From NCBI GenBank assembly GCA_015680685.1, contig MNCI01007673.1, forward strand, positions 68,830-132,829: a stretch of DNA of 64,000 nucleotides, in the 5' to 3' direction. Numbering within the stretch: position 1 is the stretch's first letter; every line of letters starts with the position of its first letter. Of the stretch, positions 1 through 11,290 are shown in pieces. The position numbers and the translations under genes are program-made. Source of the stretch: Gnetum montanum. Taxonomy: Eukaryota > Streptophyta > Gnetopsida > Gnetales > Gnetaceae. The notes under the pieces are model-generated. The model was not told where the DNA came from. It searched no databases and saw only the letters and a program-made list of their open reading frames with translations.

Positions 1-445
1 ATTTTCTTGCCCCCCCAATGATGCCTAACAATTTACCTATCTTTGAGAGTTGATGCCCTATGAAAATCTTGCTCTGAAGTGCATGTTTCAGGTAGTCTTT
101 GAAGTTACATGCTGGGCATGCACGCTGCATACTCAGTGAAAACTAAGTATTTTGAGCTCAAAATTTGCCAGGTTTGATGCCGGATGTCACCGTAGTCTTC
201 TGTGGATTCCATGGAACCATTTCTTGCTTAGTTCGACGTCGTTTGAAGCTACCCGTGAGGCTGTCAAGCTTTAGTCATGGTGGGGAGCATCACAATTTTA
301 GCTCAATTCTTGTTGGAGAAGTACTAAGCCCAGAATTTTGTGGTGTTTCAGATATGAGATAACAATGCTAAGGAAGAGCCTTTATCAAATAAATTTAATT
401 ATAGCCTTTGTTTACAAAGGCTACTATAATTTCCTCATTCATAAC
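1..445. other. Unassigned low-copy-looking sequence left of ATH-1
   Basis: This stretch is visibly richer in G and C than the DNA to its right and matches nothing else in the window. An open frame of 65 codons at 165-362 (+) has no family I recognise and no upstream or downstream exon I can support, so I do not call it a gene. The Athila-like frame that becomes readable near 446 should have RNase H coding sequence upstream, and none is visible here, so this is either an insertion into ATH-1 or a deletion junction. A remnant of a host transcript is possible but unproven. Confidence 0.4.
396..429. repeat. Inverted repeat / hairpin
   Basis: The arms tagcctttg (402-410) and caaaggcta (415-423) are perfect reverse complements around a 4-nt loop. 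With a 3-nt bulge the stem extends outward to aattata on the left and tataatt on the right, giving about 14 paired bases. It lies near the junction between the unassigned left sequence and the first readable Athila-like coding sequence, so it could be the end of an inserted element. No function is claimed. Confidence 0.6.
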
Positions 446-2021
446 TACTCGGTTTGCTGATTATCTCATATACTAAAAGAAGAAAAGAGTTCCTTCTAAA
501 TCATATAGCTATAGGACCTAAACATTGTTACATCAAGTCAAAAACTTCATATAAATAGAGAAAATTTGCTAAAAACATTTATGAAAATGACTTGGTGTAC
601 CAGTATATTCCAAAGGAAAATCAATTGAAAGTTTTCCAAGATGCTCATAAAGAACCATGTGAAGATCACTACACAAGAAAGATAAGAACTATCAAAATCC
701 TCATGGCTAGATATTTCTTGTCAATATTCTTCCATGATGTGCATAACTTTACAAAATTATAGAAGTGTTGTTAATGAGATGATGGGATAACAACATGTTT
801 TGAGGAACCATATTGGTGGATCTAGCCACTAAAATCTCTTTATTTATAAAGCTTTGACTTTACGAATCCCATCATTCCTTCTTCAAATAGAAAACCATAT
901 ATCATTATTTTTATGGACTATATACAAAGTGGACTAAGTAGCTATAGTAATTTATTGTACTACAACTAGTACTAAATTCTTTGAGAAATATGTGGTAAAT
1001 AGGTTTGGCATGCCATGTGCACTTATATTAGACAATGACATACATTTTACAAGGCTAACATTCTAAAAGTTGATACAATACTTAGGGGTATAGTACAAAT
1101 TAAGTACACCATACTATCCTCAAGATAAATTAACAAATAGAAAATTAACTTATATCTTAACATAAACCATTAGTAGATATACAAAGAGTTAGAGCACCAA
1201 ACTCAATGATGCTTTATGAAATTATAGATCAACTTGAAAACTTCCTATTGGGTATTCTCCTTACAAACTAATGTATGAAAATTTTTTCAAATTACCAAAT
1301 AAAATAGAACTATATACAATAAATACTACATATAACTTGGAATTAGACCTCACATTAGCATACATGAATATTTGGTAAATTTAAACATGATAAGTGAAAA
1401 TAGGATGATTTCCGTAATGCATAATGAAATATATAAAGTCTCTAATGAGCAAAGGCATAGCCTAAGGATTAGACACTTAGACCTTCAACCAAGTAACAAA
1501 GTCCTTTATTATAATCCAAATTTTGCACCATAATGTACCAAATTTCAAAAATTTTAAAAAGGACATATATAGTTTAGATGATTTCTAGGTCTATAAACTT
1601 ACAAATTTACCACCCATGTAATCAACATAGGCTTATTTAGGTAAACATAGAGTAAGTCAAGCCATTCAAAGAATCTTGTCAAACTAATACCTTGAACACT
1701 TCAAACACTATCATTACTAAATTGATGTTTTACATATCCTCTTGAAAACTCAATAATGAAGAAGATCCTTTAATTTGATATAAATGCATTTTTATCTTTT
1801 CATTTTAGATTTTTTTTAGTTTTCAAATTTCTTAGAATTTCCTAATTTCTTGAATATTTTTCACTTATTTTTCATTTTCTAATTCTTCATGTGTTTTCAA
1901 TTTCTTCCAAGTGTTTTAATGTTTTTATAATTTTACACTTAAAATTATTTTAATGTTTTTGTTAATGAGATTATTGCTTATGTATAGAAATCAACTTCAT
2001 TTGAATTTTTCTCTATGTTAT
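446..2021 (+). pseudogene. ATH-1 integrase remnant (Athila-like Ty3/gypsy)
   Basis: Translation in shifting frames gives a decayed Ty3/gypsy integrase. The pre-integrase region (about 446-700) matches the same part of ATH-2 in this window (21830-22050). The core follows, with FDFTNPI carrying the first catalytic Asp (near 860) and ILDNDIHFT the second (near 1030). YYPQ and the downstream stretch ending LPIGYSPYKLMY (about 1100-1275) mark the end of the core; the catalytic Glu expected after YYPQ is replaced. Several stops and frameshifts make it non-functional. From about 1700 it is T-rich 3' spacer. The element is cut at 2021 by CHR-1 and resumes at 42679, where the sequence again matches ATH-2 spacer (from about 23440). 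Confidence 0.8.
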
Positions 2022-2899
2022 TATAACATCTTGCTAACTAGGCTTAGACTAGTAAGGCATTGCTTAAATAAAAATATGAAGTATGGAAAATTAAACATAT
2101 ATGTAATAAAAACTTATATAGATGCAAAGAAAATTGAACAAGCAAAGCAATAGGCATCCAATAACTTATAGAACATAGGGACAAGAAATCACTAGAAAAA
2201 AAAAGATAAAACATTATCAAAAACAATGACAATAATCCCATGCATTCTAAACCTAATCTATTCACTACCAAAAAGTACGTCAAGCCCTATTACCCAAGAC
2301 AAAATTTAATACTTATAATGGTCTACATATAATAGTTTAAATTAAATTAATACATGATCAAATAAAAATACAAAGTTGAATATATGATCCAATGTAAATA
2401 CATAGAGTAAATATGAAGTTGATATTGCATTTACATCCACAAGACATTGGGATCTAACTTTGCATATACTACTAATATTGATAAATGAATAATGAATCAT
2501 AGAAAATAATTGAAGTTTGAATTAGAGTTATCTTACATCTAGGATAGGAAAAAATATAATACAAATCTCATATGCATTAGAAATCCATAATTACAACTAA
2601 ACCTCACAACATAGAATGAAACTTAAACTAGAAACATAATATCAAACTAGAAGTTCTTAAAATATGAAACTAATCATTAGATATTTCCTCTAAATTATCA
2701 TTATCCAAGCTAATAGAATCACCTAGAAAACACACAAACATCAAGGAAATTAGTCCTAAGACTAAGTAGATTAACAAACTAATAAAATACTACCTTATAG
2801 ATTTGGTCAAAGGCATCAAGTAGCTAGATAGTCATGCACATGATAGCTACAAATAGATGCTAGTCAAAAAATAAAAACAAAAATAGAAATCAAAAGAAA

Positions 2900-2923
2900 A
2901 TAATAATAATAATAATAATAATA
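2900..2923. repeat. (TAA)n microsatellite
   Basis: About eight TAA units lie within the CHR-1 3' LTR. The matching place in the 5' LTR (near 41898) has about five units, so the tract changed length after the element inserted. Confidence 0.75.
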
Positions 2924-3786
2924 TAAATACATAACAAAACTTAAAACTCCAGGACAACCCATTAACCCATCTAATAAATGAATAGATAGGCGATTCTAAA
3001 ACTCTGATATTGTCAAATGATTGATGAGTCTATAATGCACATATTATAAAATGATTGGTAAGTCTAAAACCTTCATTTTATTAAAATAATTGGCCAAAAT
3101 GAAACTAAATTTCAAAGAACAAATAACAATTTCAAAAAATATACAAATCCTTGGATCATGGGAAGATGGAACTAACTATCTATACAAAATCAAAAGAGGT
3201 CAAATACTAAGAAATGGGTTTGCTAAATAGAAGGTTCTCATGTGCTACAAGAAGCCAAAGTAAACATATGAGTTTAGATGAATGTTTGATAATTATAAAA
3301 TATTTCCAAATGAAAATCTGAACTTCCCAAGATTATTCTAGGTTCTTACCATTTCTATTATATTATTAGTTATCAATTTCAAGTTTTCAAGTGTTCCAAA
3401 TTTCCTAAAAACTATTTTTTTGATTTTTTTTCATAGTTTTCCATTACCTAAAGACTAGGGATTATAGAACAAAATTTTCTTGATTTTTCAAGCAAAGATA
3501 TCATTTTTCATGACCTCATAACAAGGTTGCAATGGATTGATGTCTTGTGATCCATGCCTATAAGATGAAGAACTTTTCTTTCTAGGTCATTAATATCTAG
3601 AGTTATTTCAAGGGTCAAAAATTTGAAAAATAGCTTGAAACCCTAGTTTTAAAGTTGAAATTTTGGTAGAAATTTGAATGATAGAAAACCATGCTTAAAA
3701 GTGGTCAAAATGTTGAATAATGTTCTATGCTTAAAAATAAATCTTAAAAATATCCAAAATTATAAAAAATTAATATGAAAATAAGT

Positions 3787-3846
3787 AAATTTGAAGAATT
3801 AAGAAAATTAACAAATAAATTTGAAGAATTAAGAAAATTAACAAAT
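3787..3846. repeat. Exact 30-bp tandem duplication
   Basis: Positions 3787-3816 and 3817-3846 are identical 30-mers (core ttgaagaattaagaaaatta). Perfect identity inside a heavily mutated LTR means the duplication is much younger than the LTR. Confidence 0.9.
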
Positions 3847-3931
3847 AGTTGCTAAAAAATGGAATTGGCCAACAAATGTATACTAAACAAAACACTGAAA
3901 TCTAAAGGAGTGAAACATAAAATTATCCTAT

Positions 3932-4569
3932 TGGGAAACGTTTAGCATACCTTGGGATTCAATCCCCTAAGTGCCCTTTATGTAATGACCCTGAAACCTT
4001 TGTCCATGTTTTTTGGCTTTGCCCATTTGCTTAGCATGCATGGGAATGGGCTTCTAAGGTTTTTCCCTCATGCACTATTACACAAGACAATTATTTCAAA
4101 CTCCTTACAACTAACTACGTCAGAAAAAATGCAAATTCTCTGGCATGTTCACTTCCAAATTACATCTCAAGCCCCAAAATTCAAGATGAATGCTAACCAG
4201 TTGTTTTTCTTATTGTAGCCATGGAGTCATATCGGAGATCCAAATAATCACCATCATCAAGCCTCGCTTCAGAAGAAAGTATCCTAATTAAGCCACAGTT
4301 TTCTACACCATTTGGCCTTTTTCCTCTTTCTTCCATTTTTGTTCTCATTCGACAATCCACACCCTGGAAAAGATACACACATTTCAGCGAATGGTTGATC
4401 TCTAGATTGCATTTTCACACCCTGTGGAATGCTTAGTTAACATGTTTCCTCTATCATAGTCTCAGTCAACACAGTTTCTCTTCGCCCTTTCCTCAAGTAT
4501 TGAAGTAGCTTATGTACTAAATTTTGTTTTCTATTAATAAAATTCTCTTTTTGAGGTCCAACACCCCCT
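3932..4569 (+). mobile_element. 5'-truncated L1-like LINE 3' end with zf-RVT domain
   Basis: The insert is flanked by a perfect 14-bp target duplication, TAAAATTATCCTAT (3918-3931 and 4570-4583). From 3933 one frame reads the C-terminal zinc-binding domain of plant L1-type reverse transcriptases: CPLC, then a spaced His, then FWLCPFA, followed after a stop by HAWEW (the expected Trp codon is TAG). The frame stays readable to about 4440. A short 3' UTR with an aataaaa signal and a T-rich tail ending near gaggtccaacac follows. Only the 3' end was copied, as is common for LINEs. It lies inside the CHR-1 3' LTR, so it is younger than CHR-1. Confidence 0.9.
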
Positions 4570-5589
4570 TAAAATTATCCTATCAAAAATTGAAAACACT
4601 ATAGAAAGGGTATTTACATGAATTCAATCTCTCAAACAAGTTCTAAGTCATAGATCAACATTAAGATCTAAGAAGGATTTCAAATAAAATATGAAAATAT
4701 GGCTTACTGCAAGTCCTGGTTGACAATGCAAATTTGGTTGACCATAGATCTAGATCTAGCTCCTCTCTAATTCACAAAAATCTCCCTCCCTAGCTTTATC
4801 TCTTAGATATTGTTAGGGTAAGGCAAAATAATGATTTTTGTGAAATAGTTGTAAGGCTTATATTTTTGCACTAGCTTGATAGAGTTGGAAAAATGAAGCT
4901 CTCATGGATAAAAACTAAATTAAAAAATTTAATTCTAAAAATATCTTTAAAATCCTATCTTAAAATGAATTATATTGTACTGCTAACCTAGTGGACATCT
5001 TCTATAAAAAAACGTTAATAGCTATACCTAACCCCAATTTGATAGCTATGTTTAAGCCCAAACTAATAACAAGGTATATGATCAAAAGCATAATTAACAA
5101 AAAGGCTAACATGATATCCATTATAACATAGTATTAAATAAATTAAAAATTAAAAACAAACTATAAAGTATAATTTTACCAAAAATACAAATTATTTAAA
5201 CAAAGCATACCAAAATAAAAGTACTATCCCATGTGTAATTGACTCATCCAATATTTAACACTTGCTAACTTAAAACTCCAACACAAGGGTCAATGTGCAT
5301 ATTTTAAATTAAAGTAGCAAACTTCAAAAATGCTTAAAATATAAAAATATTTAAAAATTAAAATAAAATAAAATTAAAATAATAAAAATGAAATAAGGCA
5401 TTAGAATATATCAAAAAGTAAAAGGCCATTAAAAGGACATAGCTAGACACAAAGCTCCAATTACCAAAAGCATAGTTAACATAAGAAAAGAAGTTAACAA
5501 GCATAGACATAGGTTAGTAAATAAGACATCAATGGTTCAAACAACAAAAATACCATGTAGTAAAGGGTATCTAGAGCAAGGATATTACA

Positions 5590-5609
5590 TTTTCCTCCCC
5601 TTATTTTTC
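5590..5609 (-). promoter_or_regulatory. CHR-1 polypurine tract
   Basis: Read on the minus strand this is an A/G-rich run (aataaggggaggaaaa) abutting the start of the 3' LTR, with another purine block just upstream (revcomp of about 5611-5640). This is the position and composition expected for the plus-strand primer of an LTR retrotransposon. Confidence 0.8.
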
Positions 5610-5640
5610 CACACCCCTCTCCCAACTACCCCCCTTCTTA

Positions 5641-6796
5641 AGAATCTTCCTCCTATAAGATCTCAAGGTATGTGGTATACAAATCTTTCTCCACTTCTCA
5701 TGTTGTTTCTTGAACTCAATGTCTTTCCCAAATAACCTTTACTCTTATAATGACCTTACTTATTAGTCTTCCCTCCATCTTATCAGTAACCTTAATTGTC
5801 CCCTTTACAAAACTAACATTATGTTGAATCTCTACATCCTACTAATATATCTTGTGACTATGACCTATAACATACTTCCTAAATATAGAAATATTAAACA
5901 CATCATGAATTAACTAAAAATTCTATAGAAGGTCAATTTGATAAGCAAAATTGTTGATCTTTATCAAAATTTGAAAAGAACTAATGTAGTGAAAAGGTAA
6001 CTTTCCTCTTCTACCGAATCTCATAATCTCTTTTAATGATAAAGCCTTAAGGAAAACTTGATCACCAATGCTAAGCTCCAACTTTTAGTCCTTATTGTTA
6101 TCATACTTTGTATATGTATCATGTGTTGCTTGCAATCTACCTCTAATAATTTTAATCTATTTAGTAGCCTGATCAATGATGTTTATCCTAAATTTCTATA
6201 TGTCATCTATGGAATTCCAATGCAAAGGTATACAACAAGATCTACCATACAATACTTTATAAAGTATTCTTTTAAGCTATCTTTATAAATATAATGATCA
6301 ACAAATTCTTCCAATGGAAGAACTCTATTCCAACTATCTTTGTAGTTCATAGCATATGCTTGAAGCATATTCTCTATAATATGATTCATCCTCTTTATCT
6401 AACTATCTATCTAAGAATGATACGCAAATCTGAGATTTACTATAACACCTTAAATATTCTAAATATACTACAAAATATGGAAGTAAACTCAAGATCTCTA
6501 TATTAAATAATATTATTTGGAACTTCATGTAATCTAATAACCTCTAATAAGAATAATTGAGCAACATTGTGTGCACTAACTATTGCTTGTGTAGTCAAAA
6601 AGTGAGATGATTTAGTCAAAATATATATGACCACAAGGATGAATCCTTTCCACTCCTAGTACAAGGAAACCAATGATGAAATCCATATCAATGATTTCTT
6701 ATTTTTACATTGAAATGATGTGTGGATGAAGATAATCACTAGGCCTCTAATATTCTTCTTTGATTTGATGACACACTAAACACTTAGCCACATGCC
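5641..6796 (-). pseudogene. CHR-1 integrase and chromodomain-like C-terminus
   Basis: Reading leftwards from 6796: VAKCLVCHQIK (the CC half of the HHCC zinc site), then MDFIIGF carrying the first catalytic Asp, then a frame open at 6389-6207 that begins NHIIENMLQAYAMNYKDSW and aligns to the end of chromoviral integrase cores. After that come the GKLPFHYIS box and HDVFNISIFRKYV. The last segment (about 5790-5650) resembles the C-terminal chromodomain-like region of Tekay/Del-type chromoviruses, with KVIIRVKVIWERH and a trailing acidic stretch. Stops and frameshifts interrupt it, and the catalytic Glu appears replaced by Lys. The HH half of the zinc site lies beyond the SIR-1 insertion, at 14154-14260. 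Confidence 0.85.
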
Positions 6797-7413
6797 TGTT
6801 GACCTTTTCATATATCAAAACCTTAAGGAAAATGGAGACTTTATAATGTATGTGTGTGATTATGATCTTGCAAGGACATTAGAAAATTAATCAACAAAGA
6901 ACTTCAAAATGAGAAATGAGATCCATGATGAGATGTCAAAATGAAGACTAAGTGGACTAGATGAGAGCATGAATGAAAACAAAGTCTAAAAATCAAGTGA
7001 AGATACTCTGAACACTGTTGAGAAGCCCAAAGATCATAACAATGCCTCATCTCTCAAAGCTCTTTTAAGAGTAGACATCTAGTAGAAATAGTAGACATCT
7101 AACTCACATAGTAGATGTATAAAGGAAGACATCTCATAGTAGACACCCACTTTTCCAAGTATACATCTCTCCTACATTAAGGGCTATCTTAGATAGACTT
7201 CTAAACTTTAAAGTAGATGGATATACTAGACATTACACAAATTCCAAGGAGTTTTTGAAAACTCTAAGCCTATACGATAATGGAAAAATATTGGGAATTG
7301 TACAAGCATTTTTCACACAAAGACTTATCATTAGCTACTTTAAGTAATTTTGTGTTTGCTCTTCATTGTAACATCATTTGCTTGTTGTGAGTGTACTCAG
7401 CTTTATGTACAAG

Positions 7414-9007
7414 GCAAAACACCACAAAAATTTGCATGTTATAGTTCATTTTCATCATGTAGCTTTCACCCCATGAAACTTGAGGCAAAAATTCATTGTA
7501 AGTGTGAAGATTGTAATCCACAGTGAACAATTTCACATACTTTATAATTTTGGGATTGAAAAATTCCTCATAAGTGGTCAAAACCTCATTCCTCAAGTGA
7601 AAAAAGTTACCTAATGTCTATATTTGGGCTTGGGGTGGGGAGGTGGGCAGTCAACAATGCCTTTTGGAATGCCAAATATGGAAATTTGATGGGTTTTGTG
7701 AGGGGTATACATTTTTCTACATTGGAAACACCTATAGGGAAGTAAATCTCACCTACCCCTAATGTGGAGAGATAGGGGGTTTTCCCTCAGCTTGGAAACC
7801 TTCAACCCCCCCACCCCCCAGCATGGAGACTACATGCCTAGATTGGAAGCCTTTCCCCCTTAGCATGGAAGTTTGACCTTAGCATGAAAATTGCATGCCC
7901 ATAACATGGAAGCCACAATAGCCAAATTTCAACACTTCATGGACTCCAACGTTGACCAGCCATTTCAACAAGCATGGTGGAGAGATCATAGTGAAAGATT
8001 CATCTCTAGCATGGAAGGTATGCCCCCGTTACTATTTATAGTAAATGGAATGGCCATGGGGGAAGGCACTTACTATATATGGTAATCTTCCAAATTTGGG
8101 CATCCATCTCACCTAAACAAGGTAAAAATTTGTAGCAATTTTGTAGCCAATTTGTAGCAATTTTGTAGCCAAATTATAGCAAAATCATAGCCATTTTACA
8201 GCCTCATTCATGGCCTAAGACCTATAAAATCTAGCCTCCAACACCATTTACAAGTTCCATGATTTTTCATGGTTCAACACTTTGCTAGTTCCACACTATT
8301 TCAATCTAAAACGATTGGCATTGATTACATAACTCAATAATTTGTTCATAGTTCTACACTTAGGCATTCTCATGCACTCAAGAGTTCTTGAAAGTTCCCA
8401 CACTTGTATCCTCTTGAACCCAGTGTAGAAACCCTATGATCTTATGACCTTGTAACCCCTTTTGGGATTTAAGCTCCATGCTACACTCCTAGGATTCTCA
8501 ACCCCTAGTGTAGAGCACTTGGGCAACTTGGATTCTTCACACTTCTCAAGCCCACCATAGCCAACATTGTAAATCTGAGATTGCAACACCAAAGGTTCAA
8601 TAGCATCAGGAGTGGCAAGACATCTGGATCTTGGAGTTGACTACATCAACTTCAACAAACCCTAAACCCCTATCCAAGTAAACCCCCTACTATCCATTCA
8701 ATCACCATTTGTACACATTTCTCTAACTTATTATTTATTTTTTTCTCAATAAAGTTTTAAGTTTTTTGTTTTGTGTGCAAGATATATTTGTTTATTTTCT
8801 GTGCATTCTTTAGATTTGTTACCATTTTTCTGCATTCCATTTCATCACACTATTTTTCAAATCCCCTAAGTCCTTGGTTGATCTACCAGACTAACTAGGG
8901 CACCTTAGATCCCATTTTTATAGAGGCCTTGGGGATTCGAGGTTGAGGACTGTTGTGCATCGGATTTGTTGCTCTTCATTCCAATGATCAACTTTTCTAG
9001 TTACAAC
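7414..9007 (+). mobile_element. Solo LTR of a TAT-related family (TAT-3)
   Basis: This 1.59-kb block splits the SIR-1 5' LTR and is flanked by acaag on both sides (7409-7413 and 9008-9012). Its start gcaaaacacc matches the starts of the TAT LTRs (gtaaaacacc at 31041, gtgaaacacc at 27286). Its last 130 bp show the same order of blocks as theirs (ttgatc, then agggcacc, then a ttac end), and its length is like theirs. Middle regions are too diverged to align by eye, so I call it a related family rather than the same one. No coding sequence is supported; a 64-codon frame at 7891 is probably chance. Confidence 0.72.
8129..8203. repeat. Short degenerate tandem repeat (tagcaattttg)
   Basis: The words ttgtagcaattttgtagcc recur with gradual decay over about 75 bp within the solo LTR. 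It is the kind of local slippage repeat also common in the TAT LTRs and internal regions. Confidence 0.65.
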
Positions 9008-9527
9008 ACAAGGATTTGTAAATTTAGTTACACTCTCTCCTTGTTATTTTCTTTCTTTCTTGTAACCTTTTGAGGTTGATTGCCTCTTGCAAGAAGACAT
9101 CCTTATTGAGCTTGTTGAGATCCTGTAGGATTGAGTGATTTTGTGATGTCAAAACACTTTGGTGTAGAGCTCAGTTTTGTAAAGGTTATTGGATTCCTTA
9201 AATCACATTTTGATCTTGTCAGGATCTTGTAGGGTTAAGTGGTTTTGAAGTGATAAAACATTCCAAAGTGGAGCTTAAAGCTTGTATAGGGTGTGCTTCC
9301 CTTCAAACCACATTTTGAAGAAATAATGTTTGGAGGTGTGCATAGATTCTAGCCTCTGAGTGTGGACATACCCAAGTTGGAGAACCACATAAAATTGATG
9401 TGTTTTTATTGCAAGAGTAATTTTAAATTAGGCACATTATTCAATCCCCCTTCTAAGTTCTCAATCTATAAGAAAATATTCAAACCTGGTACTCTCAAGT
9501 GTATGCTTGAAATTTTAAGAGTGAACT

Positions 9528-11290
9528 ATGGAGGGGGCATCCTACACAAGGCCACTAATGTTTGATGGGTTTTACTTTACATATTGGAAGGCAAGGATGC
9601 AAGGCTTCTTCAACTTTATGGAATTCAAAGTATGGAAGTCAATCCTTGAAGGCTACACATCACCTATTAACAACACCTCAAAAGCTCTCAAGCCATGGAA
9701 CAAATGGACTACTAAAGAAAAAGATAAGTTTATGTATGACTCTAAAGCCAAAAAGTTTTTATATTGTGCATTGAATAAATTAGAATTTAATAGAATATTT
9801 GGATGTAATATTGGTAAGGAAATATGGAAAACATTAGAAGCTAGTTATGAGGGCACATTTATAGTTAAAAATCAAAACTCTTAGTATTGTAAAGCAAATA
9901 CAACAAGCTTAGAATGAAGAAATAAAAAAAAATATTAAGGATTACTTTTACAGGGAAAAAAATATTAGGGGAACAAGCAAGGACTTACCTAAAAGTAAGG
10001 TAATTATAAAAATCATTAGAATATTATAGCCTGAATTCAGACCCAAGATCATTGCTATGGAAGAAATTAGAGACCTTTCAATTTTTAAATTTAAGGAGCT
10101 TCACAGTGCTCCGATTTCTTATGAGATGAATCTCATAAGTGAAGGAGTGATAAAGGAAAAGCTTATTGCTCTAAAATTAGCATCAAAAGTAAAGGAGTAG
10201 ATTGAACAAGAAACAAATAGTGAAGATGAAATAGATCTTCTATTAGGAAGAGTTAAAATACTCCTTACAAGAAAAGGGAGAAGCTTCAACCAACTAGGAC
10301 CCAATCAATCCAAAGATAAAGAAAAAGGTAAAAATTATACAAATTCAAATTTTTATGCATTTTTCATAGAATGTTTGGTATGTGTTAAAAGAGGCCATGC
10401 ACCCTCCAAATGTCTTAGCACTAGTAGGTTGTAATGGAGAGATAAAATTACAACTAATTTGAAAAATACAAAATTATACACTAGATAGAACAATGAAGAA
10501 CAAAGGGAATAAGAGGTTGATGACTCTACGAAAGACTCACATCTCATATGTATGGCCCTTACAAATGAAAATTTATCAAAATATCTAATGAATTAAAAGG
10601 TAAACATGATAAAATGTATAGTGAGTTACATGAAGAAATTTTTATCTTACATTATCTATTCAAAAAGGTAAAGAAAAATATGCATAAAAAATCTTTGAAA
10701 TTTATACCTTATCCTTCAAAATAAAAAGGAAAATATTAGACATAAAAGATGAGATTCAATTTCTAACCCCTTTAGATGAGAAGAAATTTAGGGACTCTTA
10801 AGAAGAAAGGATTATCAAGAAAAGGAGAAGACTCAAAATCAACATAAAAGTGAAATCATGGAAGAAACTTATCCAAAGGATGCTTGTACTAGTTCAATTT
10901 CAAACAAGATTAGGTTTGATGATCCTATTCATATGAGAAGTACTTTATATTTCTATTGTAATAATTGTGATCATGAACAAGATTATTATTATTCTAATAT
11001 AGAATAAAATAATGTAAATAATTGGTCTTGTGAAAAGAAATCTAGTGAGTGTATCTTGTAGGGTGTGACAACTTGGAAAACGAATAATTAAGAAGTTGAA
11101 GAAAATTCTAAAAGATTGAAGAAATCCAAACCAATAACTATCAGAAATTATGAATCCTCCTATCCTGAGAAACATGAATCTAACCAAGAAGGAATCTTAC
11201 ACAAGGTTTAGGTCACTAGAAAAAGTGCTAATGAAAGAAAATTTGATGGTAAGGAGGTAATCTATGATAGTGGGCCTCATCTCAAACTCC
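9528..11290 (+). pseudogene. gag: SIR-1 gag (UBN2-type) with CCHC knuckle
   Basis: The start codon at 9528 sits in gaactATGGAGG, the same context as SIR-2 at 62785. The first 118 codons are open and read as a copia/Sirevirus gag: FDGFYFTYWKARM near residue 13, VWKSILEGYTSPI near 37, then a helix ending KEIWKTLEASYEGT. After a stop at 9882 the frame recovers in pieces: AMEEIRDLSIFKFKELH (about 10055) and NLISEGVIKEKLIALKLAS (about 10130). A zinc knuckle of form CX2CX4HX4C follows (CLVCVKRGHAPSKC, about 10370). Weakly recognisable sequence continues to about 11290. No protease follows. Because of the many stops it cannot make a full protein. Confidence 0.87.

Larger units (their letters stand above)
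2022..5589 (-). repeat. CHR-1 3' LTR (with LINE insertion)
   Basis: On the plus strand it begins tataacatcttgc, matching tgtagcatcctac of the other LTR, and ends gatattaca, matching gatgttaca. Without the 638-bp LINE at 3932-4569 and one 14-bp target copy, the LTR is about 2.9 kb. A long pyrimidine tract immediately right of 5589 is the element's polypurine tract on the minus strand, which identifies this copy as the 3' LTR. The interior is AT-rich and non-coding, with a TAA microsatellite near 2900 and a 30-bp duplication at 3787. Confidence 0.82.
6797..9470 (+). repeat. SIR-1 5' LTR (interrupted by solo LTR 7414-9007)
   Basis: It starts TGTTGACCTTTT and runs parallel to the 3' LTR: snaaaccttaaggaaaatg-type start, a block rich in agtagacatct repeats, a segment with cttgcaagaagacatcc, and an end tcaatctata (3' LTR: ttgatccaca). 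Minus the nested solo LTR and target copy it is about 1.08 kb, matching the 3' LTR at 1098 bp. After it, 9473-9484 is a heavily mutated version of the tRNA-Met-type primer site that is well preserved in SIR-2 at 62732. Confidence 0.82.

Noticed and set aside
165-362. 65-codon frame in the higher-GC left end
   Set aside because: No family, splice context or conservation visible; could be chance.
9362-9565. 67-codon frame upstream of SIR-1 gag
   Set aside because: It straddles the LTR end and primer site, and the corresponding SIR-2 region is not open.
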